Shown here piece by piece: positions 9,153 through 17,314 of a stretch of DNA of 31,643 nt; the stretch's first letter is position 1; each line of letters opens with the position of its first letter. A program made the position numbers and the translations under genes. The notes under the pieces were generated by a model. The model saw nothing but the letters and a program-made list of their open reading frames with translations. It had not been told where the DNA came from and searched no databases. The DNA is taken from NCBI GenBank assembly GCA_002705575.1, contig PAHI01000028.1, forward strand, positions 1 through 31,643, given 5' to 3'. This stretch comes from Fidelibacterota bacterium. GTDB lineage: Bacteria; Marinisomatota; Marinisomatia; SCGC-AAA003-L08; GCA-002719095.

Positions 9153-12100
9153 ATGAATTATTTTACAAATATTGTTGCCCTCTTTTTTTTAGTGGGGTTT
9201 ATATTTTCTTTAGAAGCAGATGCTGGGCAAGATTATAATGGTTTTACTCAGCATAATGGAAATATGGATGCAAACCTTACAACTTTTCAATTAAATGGTT
9301 CAAATTCTTCAGGTGCTATAGTCTCTTATCAGTGGTCTCAAACTTTTGGAGAGCCTGTTGAAATAATTAGTTTAACTGAGAATTGGGATGATTGCGGCTT
9401 AGATGGTGTATGTCCATCTGAAGAAAATCATATTCCTGATTTTGGTGAGTTGAATGGTGTTTGGGATGAAGGTGAATTTTTTTATGATGAGAATGATAAC
9501 AATATTTATGACAACGGTTCGATTGCTTATTTTAATTATGGGGTAGCTTATAATTCAGAAGATGAAATTTTTGAATTTATGCTTACTGTGACAAATCAAA
9601 ATAACTATATTGATACAGATGTAATTCAAGTGATAGTTAAGCCTGAACTAAATGAAGCTCCTCAGATTACTTTAAAAGGACTAACTAATACAGAAGATAT
9701 GTCTGTAGATTGTGGAGGATCAACTCAGGGAGGGGAAGACGGTATAGAGTGTCCTTTATTTTTTCTGAATGATACTTTTATAGATAGTATTACAGATCCA
9801 GAAGGTGATAGTATTGTGTTTGATTGGTATAATGATCAAGGCTTGATACAGTCAGATTCTAATGGAGAGGTTCCTATTTATAATATAGTTTTTATAGGTC
9901 CTGACCCACATTATCTGTATGTACGGGCTATTGATGCTTACAATGCTGTTTCAGAAGTAGTTTTAACAGTCAATTCTGTTATTGTCAATAGTTATCCAGT
10001 TATTGATTTGGCATCTTCTTTAGAAATTGATGAAGAGGTTTCTTATACTTTGTCTGCAAATATTGAAGACCAGGAACACTTACTTTCAGAGCTTGACATT
10101 CAATGGAGTTGTAGCGATGGGTCTGTATTGCTTGACAATCTTGTTCTAAATCAAAGCTTAGGTACAGCTTCAATTGACTTTTTATCTCCATCTGTTCAAT
10201 ATAATTCAGAGAGTATTGAATTTTCAATTACTATTATAGCTTTAGATCCTTATCAGCAGCTAAATGATTTAGCCCCTGTATCTTCATCTGTTATATCTGT
10301 CACTGTAAATAATATTAATAAACCGCCACAAGTGACTGGTTTTTCAGAAATTATTTTAAATGAAGATGAAAATAGTTTAATTGATATAGAGGATTTAAGT
10401 ATACAGGATGAGGATAATTTTAATAGTGATTTTTCATTAGTTTTTTTTAATGGTCCTAATTATGATTTAATTGGAAATTTTATTAAGCCAACTACTGAAT
10501 CTAATACTGATGTAGAAATATTAATAAATGTTGTGGTTAGTGATGGTGAGCCTGAAGATAATTTTAGCGATTTATTCCAACTACCTGTGACCGTAAATCC
10601 TGTCAATGATTTACCTGTAATTCTTAACACTAATGGAAATATTTTTACACAAGAGGATGTTCCATTGGTAGTATCTGTTAGTGATTTTAATGTTTTAGAC
10701 CCGGATAGTGATTTATTTTATATCTTATTTGTTGATAATAGTGGTGGCACTAATTATACTATTGATAACGGTTTTATATATCCGGATTTAGATTTTTTTG
10801 GAGTTTTAGATATTCCCGTTAGAATATCAGATCAGGAAGATTTATCTTCGTTAAGTGATGTTTTTAACATGAGTATTGATGTGACCCCTATAAATGATTC
10901 TCCTGTTTCAGCTTACGGAGACCAAAGTTTCGATTTGTTTTTAAATGAAGATTTTGAAGATTATATGCTTATAGACTATAATGCTGTTTTTTCAGATGTA
11001 GATGATGATAATTTAGAGTTTAATTATATTTTTTTAGATTCGTTTAATTTTCTAACTAGTGACTTGAATAATCAAGGAGAGCTGTTTCTTTATTCTGAAG
11101 ATAATTTGAATTCGCTTAATCAAAATACTGGTCTTTTAGATAAAATAACTATAGAAGTTTTTGCTAAAGATTCTGGAAATTTTGAAGCTAGAAATAGTTT
11201 TGATTTGACCGTTCTTCCTATCAATGATGCTCCTATTTTTTATTCTGGAGTAGACTCTCTAGGTATGACGTATGTTGGAAGTAATGAGCAAACATCAATT
11301 ATTGTCGATCTAAACTCACCTTTACCTGAAAGTGGAGATGAAATTTATACAAGTGCATATGTTGAAGATATTGAGGGAGATTCATGGCGATATGAAATTG
11401 TTGAAAATCCTTTTAATGGTGTAGTTGAAAGGATAAATGATACATCTTTTAGATACTATCCTAATCCTGGTTTTAGATGTAGGGATAAAATATTGGTTAA
11501 AGCGATAGATGTAGGGTTAGACTATTTAGAAGATGGGTCATATAATGAAGTATCTAGAGAAAGTGGGACTGGTACAGTTGAGATTATTGTTGATTTTTGT
11601 AATCTTGCTCCTTTTGTATCTAATCCACAATCTTTTTATAATCAGCAGGAAGTAACTGATATACAGTTAATTGAAGATGAGCCCTTTAATATCTCTGATG
11701 TTAATTTAGATTTTTTCTATTTTGAGGATTCTAATATTGCTGAAAATTTCACTGATCTTAATAATAGTGGTTTTTGGGAAGATGGAGAGCCTATTGAAGA
11801 TGATAATGGAAATGGTGTTTGGGATGATTCTGACGAAGTAGTTAGTATGCATGCTATAAATTGGAATGATTTTGGTGAAGATGGCATAGAGCTAACTGGT
11901 GATTTTGGTGAAAATGATGGTCAATGGAATGAGGGTGAAGGTTGGAGTGATTGCGGTACAGATGGGTTGTGTCCAAAAGATGAGGGCTATATTCAGCCAG
12001 ACATTGATGGCACAGAATATAATGGTCAATGGAATGAAGGAGAAGCAAAATTGAACACCCTATATACTGTAGAATTTAATTGCTTGGGGGCTGAAAGCTT

Positions 12101-14699
12101 TACAAATCAAGATGATTGTGAGTATTATGGAGGTTTTTGGGAGACAGTTTTGCATTTCAAAGAAAATTATAACGGCGAATTACGTGTTGCGATTCAGGCA
12201 AATGATGGTAAAGAAGCTCACAATCTTAGTGATCCTTATATTGTTAGTTTTAATGTATATGGAGTGAATGATCCTCCTATTATAAAAGATGCTTTTTTAT
12301 CTGATATTGATGGAGAACCTATAGTTATTGATGGTAGTAGCTTGAATTATATATATGAAGACAATTCAGATATTAGGTTTAATATAACTTTTGAAGATAT
12401 CGATAGTGATATTGGTTTAAATTCTAATCCTTTTTCTACAAATGATCTTTATTGGCAATTTTTAAAACCTCCATTATCAGATGAACAGAAGTTTTATGCA
12501 TCATATAGTGAGGGAATTTTTTCAATAGATTCTTTAAAGGAAGACTGGAATGGTAAAGATAGTATTTATATTAAAGTTCAAGATTTAGATAATGCTTTGG
12601 GTGAGTATTACTTTGTATTGGAGGCTCGTCCAGTTAATGATATTCCATATGGATTTAATGCGTCTTTTGTCAGCGATACAAGTTTATTTGAGGATATTCC
12701 TTCTGAAATTCAATATAAGGTTTCTTATCTTGATGTAGATGCAGATCCTGATTTAAATAGATTTAATGGTTATAATTTTGTTCCTGATGATTTGGGCTGG
12801 CAAACAGATTACCTAGGTTCTAATTTTGATTTTAGATTATTAGATTTTACAGGTGATAGCAGTTTAGATTATAATAATAATTTTGGTGAATTGGGGTACA
12901 ATAGAAATATTAGTTATGATACATTGAGAGAGAATTGGAATGGTTATGACAGTATTCCTTTATATGTTTCTTCAAATGAAGTTGAGGCTAATCTTGATAC
13001 AGTATATTTAAATATAGAAGTTCTTCCATTGAATGATGCTGCACAGGATTTTGATATTTATGGGGATCTCAAGCCTTATGCAATGGATGAAACTACTTTC
13101 TATATTCCGTGTACTTTAGTTGAGTGTGAAGAAGGAGAGCAAATTATTCATGGGCTTCCATTTGGAGATGATGATAACTTTTTTAGACTACATAATGAGC
13201 TCTTGATTCAAGCTTCTGTTGATTATGATGATTATGATGCGGGGAAGCTTTTATTTAAATGGAATAGGACTACTGATATTGATTTAGATGGTTCTGTAAG
13301 TCAATATTTTCAACCAGGTTTATATTATCGTCTTGAATTAGGAGTTTCAGATCCTCAAAATACTCGTTATTTTGTGTTAAGTGAAGTTAATGATTCATTC
13401 TTCGATAATGAAAATTATTGTAATGAATCATTGGATGGTAATCAGTTATGTTCTAATGATGATTTTTCATTTATGACAGATTCCCAATATGCGTGGGCTG
13501 TTGTTGATATGAGAGATAGTTTTTTTAATTATGAAGAAGGTTTTTATTCTAATCCAGATTTAAGTTCAGGCCAAAATGGTTTTTATACTGCCTCAGATTC
13601 ATCATTAGTTCAATACAATTATAATACTATTGACTATTTAGGCACTACAGAATATAAGTGGAGAGTAGTGGCTTATAATAAATGGTGGGACCATAAATCT
13701 GTTGAGGTGCCTCAAAATAAAGAAGTTATATCAGATTTAGATGCGATGAGATTTTTTATAGATTTAGAACGTCCGTATTCTACTTTTTCAATTGTCCAAA
13801 ATCCTTTATATCATGATTTGTATGAGCTTTATATGGTTGCAAATGAGGGGGTTAATACGGAGGCAACTAAATTATTTATTAATGGTCCTTCATATGAAAT
13901 TGATGTTTTGGGTACTTCAAGTGATGCTTTCTACTATGCTGGGCAATTTGAAGGAGCAGGGTCATATGAGTTTGAGTTGTGGGCGTTAGACTTACTTGAA
14001 AATGGAGGAATATCAAATTACTCTTTAACATATGGTACGGCTGGGCCTGAAAATTTTTCTTCAATAGTTGCACCAAATGAAGTTGCTGAGTTAGTTATTC
14101 CAAGGTATTCTGTTTCAGGTAATACAGGTTTTATCATATCTTCAGAACCTTTTAAGTATGAAGGTTTGAATCAGGTTTCAGTATCTGATAAAGTTGAAAT
14201 TATTAGTAGCAACTTAAGCATTAAGTCTCCTCTAAAAATAAAGTTTAAATATCCTGAGCAGTACAATGACAATGATAATCTGAGTATTGGTAAGAAGAAT
14301 CAATTTGGAGGCTGGGATTTGATTGAATCAAATCTAAATCCAGATTTTATTGAAGCTGATATAGTTGAATTAGGAAGATATTCACTTTTCAGGTATGATT
14401 TTAGCCAATTTGCGATTCCAGAAAAGTTTGATTTAATAGGTTGTTATCCAAATCCTTTTAATCCAAATGTGACTATAAATTTTTCTGTTCCATTTGAAAC
14501 CCACGTCAAATTAGATGTTTATGATTTAACTGGAAAGAAAGTTAAAACTTTAATAGATGGTAATGTAGATGCAGGTTATATTGATGTTGGTTGGAATGGG
14601 CTTAATGATTTTGGCAGTGAAATTAGTTCAGGAATATATTTAGTGGTTTTAAATATGAATAACAAACGATTTATTAATAAAATAACAATGCTTAAATGA
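9153..14699 (+). CDS. Giant cadherin-like surface protein with type IX-like sorting tail
   Basis: A 1848-residue exported protein with an N-terminal signal peptide ending near the LEADAG residues. An opening PKD-like beta domain is followed by at least seven cadherin/VCBS-like repeats, each ending in a VND or IND linker (INKPPQV, VNDLPVI, INDSPVS, INDAPIF, VNDPPII, VNDIPYG). Two acidic inserts, near residues 76-110 and 860-965, carry EF-hand-like loops such as DDNGNGVWDDSDE and NGQWNEGE plus paired cysteines. The last 90 or so residues are a Por-secretion-like / FlgD-Ig tail: YPNPFNP, VKLDVYDLTGKKVKTL, and GWNGLNDFGSEISSGIYL. This suggests export through the outer membrane and surface attachment. 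It lies eight bases after the preceding gene and overlaps the next by four (ATGA). An adhesin or matrix role is inference. Confidence 0.88.
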   Translation: MNYFTNIVALFFLVGFIFSLEADAGQDYNGFTQHNGNMDANLTTFQLNGSNSSGAIVSYQWSQTFGEPVEIISLTENWDDCGLDGVCPSEENHIPDFGELNGVWDEGEFFYDENDNNIYDNGSIAYFNYGVAYNSEDEIFEFMLTVTNQNNYIDTDVIQVIVKPELNEAPQITLKGLTNTEDMSVDCGGSTQGGEDGIECPLFFLNDTFIDSITDPEGDSIVFDWYNDQGLIQSDSNGEVPIYNIVFIGPDPHYLYVRAIDAYNAVSEVVLTVNSVIVNSYPVIDLASSLEIDEEVSYTLSANIEDQEHLLSELDIQWSCSDGSVLLDNLVLNQSLGTASIDFLSPSVQYNSESIEFSITIIALDPYQQLNDLAPVSSSVISVTVNNINKPPQVTGFSEIILNEDENSLIDIEDLSIQDEDNFNSDFSLVFFNGPNYDLIGNFIKPTTESNTDVEILINVVVSDGEPEDNFSDLFQLPVTVNPVNDLPVILNTNGNIFTQEDVPLVVSVSDFNVLDPDSDLFYILFVDNSGGTNYTIDNGFIYPDLDFFGVLDIPVRISDQEDLSSLSDVFNMSIDVTPINDSPVSAYGDQSFDLFLNEDFEDYMLIDYNAVFSDVDDDNLEFNYIFLDSFNFLTSDLNNQGELFLYSEDNLNSLNQNTGLLDKITIEVFAKDSGNFEARNSFDLTVLPINDAPIFYSGVDSLGMTYVGSNEQTSIIVDLNSPLPESGDEIYTSAYVEDIEGDSWRYEIVENPFNGVVERINDTSFRYYPNPGFRCRDKILVKAIDVGLDYLEDGSYNEVSRESGTGTVEIIVDFCNLAPFVSNPQSFYNQQEVTDIQLIEDEPFNISDVNLDFFYFEDSNIAENFTDLNNSGFWEDGEPIEDDNGNGVWDDSDEVVSMHAINWNDFGEDGIELTGDFGENDGQWNEGEGWSDCGTDGLCPKDEGYIQPDIDGTEYNGQWNEGEAKLNTLYTVEFNCLGAESFTNQDDCEYYGGFWETVLHFKENYNGELRVAIQANDGKEAHNLSDPYIVSFNVYGVNDPPIIKDAFLSDIDGEPIVIDGSSLNYIYEDNSDIRFNITFEDIDSDIGLNSNPFSTNDLYWQFLKPPLSDEQKFYASYSEGIFSIDSLKEDWNGKDSIYIKVQDLDNALGEYYFVLEARPVNDIPYGFNASFVSDTSLFEDIPSEIQYKVSYLDVDADPDLNRFNGYNFVPDDLGWQTDYLGSNFDFRLLDFTGDSSLDYNNNFGELGYNRNISYDTLRENWNGYDSIPLYVSSNEVEANLDTVYLNIEVLPLNDAAQDFDIYGDLKPYAMDETTFYIPCTLVECEEGEQIIHGLPFGDDDNFFRLHNELLIQASVDYDDYDAGKLLFKWNRTTDIDLDGSVSQYFQPGLYYRLELGVSDPQNTRYFVLSEVNDSFFDNENYCNESLDGNQLCSNDDFSFMTDSQYAWAVVDMRDSFFNYEEGFYSNPDLSSGQNGFYTASDSSLVQYNYNTIDYLGTTEYKWRVVAYNKWWDHKSVEVPQNKEVISDLDAMRFFIDLERPYSTFSIVQNPLYHDLYELYMVANEGVNTEATKLFINGPSYEIDVLGTSSDAFYYAGQFEGAGSYEFELWALDLLENGGISNYSLTYGTAGPENFSSIVAPNEVAELVIPRYSVSGNTGFIISSEPFKYEGLNQVSVSDKVEIISSNLSIKSPLKIKFKYPEQYNDNDNLSIGKKNQFGGWDLIESNLNPDFIEADIVELGRYSLFRYDFSQFAIPEKFDLIGCYPNPFNPNVTINFSVPFETHVKLDVYDLTGKKVKTLIDGNVDAGYIDVGWNGLNDFGSEISSGIYLVVLNMNNKRFINKITMLK
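11911..12045 (+). repeat. Imperfect repeat encoding acidic NGQWNEGE calcium-loop units
   Basis: The segment GATGGTCAATGGAATGAGGG (ending at 11935) recurs as AATGGTCAATGGAATGAAGG (12021-12040). Both encode NGQWNEGE-type loops flanking a DCGTDGLCPKDEG unit; a diverged third copy of the DCG-DG-CP unit lies near 9389-9420 in the same gene. The modules appear to have spread by duplication. Confidence 0.6.
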
Positions 14700-15943
14700 A
14701 GAATGTTTATATAATTAGTCTTGTGTTTTTATTTTCTTTTTCGTGTGACTCGATTGATAAGGTTGTTGAGTCAACAGAAGAGAATGAAGGTGAAGTGACT
14801 CCAGATTTTCACATAAATAATGGGTTAAATGCTATTAACGAAGATGATTTCTCTGATGCTGTTGATTATTTTGATTTCGCTTACTCTCTTCTAGATAGTC
14901 AAAAAAGTGAAGATTTGCACTATTTTATTCAATTTTGGCATGGTAGCTCTTGGTCTAAGCTTTTGCTATCAAACACTTTAGTTGGTTCATCTGATGCACT
15001 GGAAAGATTTAATAATAGAAAGTTATCATATGATGGGTTTTTTAAACTAGATAGTGTTTTAAATGAGTATGAACAATTGCTGAACTCTGGTGATTTAAAT
15101 TTGTCAGTATTAGATCCAGCACAAATCAGTAAATATAGATGTGATGCTTATGCTGGTAAGCTTTTGTATTCTGACTATAGAGTTTATTTCTACCAAAATA
15201 AATTTTTTAATATTGGGGCTTTAAATAATGAAGTATATCTAGATAGTTTGAATTGGTTTAGTAATGGTGAGCCAGATTGTAATGAATTAGACTCTGATTG
15301 CAATGGACTAGGAAATTGTAATGGTTACTGTGAATCTGGAATAACAAATTTGATTAATAGCATAAATGAAAATTCGTGTACAGAATTTTCTGATTATGCC
15401 CCTATTGATATAAATGATGTCTATCTAATATTAATCAAAGATTATATTAGGAATGAAAGATATCAGGAAGCTTATAATTTTATAAATTCTATTTCTAGGC
15501 AGAAAGTTAAGGCTGAATTTCAAGTTGATGTAAATTTTAATCTTTCGGATGATTTGTATTTAATAGGTGACTTTTCTAATAAAACAATTGATTTTAGCGA
15601 TATGTATTTATTAACACAAAGTTTAGATAATCCGAATATTTATAATGCAGAGATTGATTTATACCCATCTTTACCGTGTGACTTTAGCAGTCAAGATTCA
15701 GATTCTATACGAAATGAATTAGTAGAGTGTGTTAATACTTATTTTAATTCTGATGCAAGAAAGATATTTAAATATAAATTTATTATCGGAGATTACAGTA
15801 GCGGTATTTATGGACAAGAGCAAGGAATTGGTGACTGTTTGTCAGAGGATGGATTTAGATTGCTTGAAAATATTCCAAATAGTTCGCTTACTTCAATATC
15901 TGTAAATCAATGTTTTAATTCTTGTTCTAGTTATTGTGAATGA
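14696..15943 (+). CDS. Putative lipoprotein of unknown function
   Basis: A 415-residue protein that starts inside the stop of the giant surface protein (ATGA overlap). The N-terminus is a short signal ending in FSFSC, with Cys17 as the likely lipidated residue; the lipobox is relaxed, as in Bacteroidetes-like bacteria. Residues about 40-130 look helical and may contain a TPR-like unit (INEDDFSDAVDYFDFAYSLL). A cysteine-rich stretch (about 198-222, PDCNELDSDCNGLGNC) and a beta-rich C-terminal domain starting at AEFQVDVNFNLSDDLYLIG follow. The C-terminus has paired cysteines (CFNSCSSYC). I do not recognise the family. The overlap suggests it serves the surface protein, for example as its outer-membrane partner; that is inference. 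Confidence 0.75.
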   Translation: MKNVYIISLVFLFSFSCDSIDKVVESTEENEGEVTPDFHINNGLNAINEDDFSDAVDYFDFAYSLLDSQKSEDLHYFIQFWHGSSWSKLLLSNTLVGSSDALERFNNRKLSYDGFFKLDSVLNEYEQLLNSGDLNLSVLDPAQISKYRCDAYAGKLLYSDYRVYFYQNKFFNIGALNNEVYLDSLNWFSNGEPDCNELDSDCNGLGNCNGYCESGITNLINSINENSCTEFSDYAPIDINDVYLILIKDYIRNERYQEAYNFINSISRQKVKAEFQVDVNFNLSDDLYLIGDFSNKTIDFSDMYLLTQSLDNPNIYNAEIDLYPSLPCDFSSQDSDSIRNELVECVNTYFNSDARKIFKYKFIIGDYSSGIYGQEQGIGDCLSEDGFRLLENIPNSSLTSISVNQCFNSCSSYCE

Positions 15944-16012
15944 TTTAACATTCTGTAACAAAATCTTCTTCTAATATTAGTTAAATTAAGTCTTTATATA
16001 TTGGTGCTTAGT

Positions 16013-17314
16013 ATGGTTAAAAAAAATATTATTTTCATTCTTGTATTATTTTCAATTCTATTAATGGATAGTTTGCCTATAGGTTTTACTGATGAAGAGT
16101 TTCAGAACCGTCATTTGATAAATGGTATGGGTAGAGAAACAGATCCTCCTATAGGTCCTATAAGAAGTATTGCTGAATATGAACCTATGCAAGGAGTTTT
16201 AATAAGGTATCCTTTTGGTATAAGTACAGATTTAATTAGAGAAATGGCTTCAGATGTTGTTGTATACTGCTTAGTATCAAGTTTTAATGAAAGTGCAGCT
16301 CGAAACCAAATGAGTAATGCAGGCGTTAATATGAATAATGTTGAGTTTATTATTGGGAATACTGATTCTTACTGGACTAGAGATTACGGTCCTTGGTGGG
16401 TTGTTGATGGAAATGGAGAAGTAGGAGTTGTTGATTTTACGTATAATAGGCCTAGACCTAATGATAATGCGGCTCCATCAAAAGTTGCAAATCATTTAAA
16501 TGTTCCGTATTATTCTGCTGATGTTGTTCAGACTGGAGGAAATTATATGACTGATGGCTATGGGATGTCTGCTTCAACACAAATAGCTTATACTGAAAAT
16601 GGTTGTATAGATAGTAATTGTAATGCATCTAATAGTAATACAAATTGCGATTATGTTCCTTTGCCAAATAATTTTTGTACAAGCGTTGACAACACAATGT
16701 TGCAGTATTATGGTATTACTGATTATCATGTAGTTGCTGACCCCACTGATGAATATATTGATCATATTGATTGTTGGAGCAAGTTTTTGTCGCCTGAAAA
16801 ATTATTAATCAGATCAGTTCCACCAAATCATCCTCAATATTCAGAGATCGAAGAAGTTGTAGATTATTTTGAATCTATTAGTAATTCATTTGGAAATAGT
16901 TGGGAAATTTTTAGAGTTTATACTCCAAATGATCAGCCTTATACAAATTCATTAATTTTGAATAATAAAATTTTTGTACCCATAACAAATAGCTCTAATG
17001 ATCAAGCAGCTTTATCTATTTATGAGCAAGCTATGCCAGGGTATGAAGTTTTGGGCTTTACAGGATCTTGGGATTCTACTGATGCACTTCATTGTAGGGT
17101 AAAGGGAATCCCAGATTTGAGTTTATATCAGTACTCAACTGGTGATGTGAACATGGATGGAAGTATCAATGTTCAGGATATCATTGTGATTGTTAATTTT
17201 ATTTTATCTATAAATTCTCCAACATCTATTGAATCGAACCTTGCAGATTTAAATTCTGATGACGATATAAACATTCAAGATGTTATATTGATTGTTAATT
17301 TAATTTTAAGATGA
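16013..17314 (+). CDS. Secreted peptidyl-arginine / agmatine deiminase family protein, dockerin-like C-terminus
   Basis: A 433-residue exported member of the PAD_porph / agmatine deiminase family, which hydrolyses the guanidine group of arginine derivatives to citrulline-type products and ammonia. Catalytic positions are all present: Asp124 in WTRDYGPWW, His251 and Asp253 in YIDHIDCW, and Cys361 in ALHCRVKGIPD, matching the order and spacing of P. gingivalis PPAD. A hydrophobic signal segment (about 5-20) makes this a secreted form, unlike cytosolic agmatine deiminases. A cysteine-rich insert (Cys198, 203, 212, 222) precedes the His. Residues 377-433 are dockerin-like. The frame is open from a TTG at 16001, but ATG 16013 gives a normal signal peptide. 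The stop overlaps the start of the M14 gene (ATGA). Peptide versus agmatine as substrate is not settled by sequence; export favours peptides. Confidence 0.88.
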   Translation: MVKKNIIFILVLFSILLMDSLPIGFTDEEFQNRHLINGMGRETDPPIGPIRSIAEYEPMQGVLIRYPFGISTDLIREMASDVVVYCLVSSFNESAARNQMSNAGVNMNNVEFIIGNTDSYWTRDYGPWWVVDGNGEVGVVDFTYNRPRPNDNAAPSKVANHLNVPYYSADVVQTGGNYMTDGYGMSASTQIAYTENGCIDSNCNASNSNTNCDYVPLPNNFCTSVDNTMLQYYGITDYHVVADPTDEYIDHIDCWSKFLSPEKLLIRSVPPNHPQYSEIEEVVDYFESISNSFGNSWEIFRVYTPNDQPYTNSLILNNKIFVPITNSSNDQAALSIYEQAMPGYEVLGFTGSWDSTDALHCRVKGIPDLSLYQYSTGDVNMDGSINVQDIIVIVNFILSINSPTSIESNLADLNSDDDINIQDVILIVNLILR

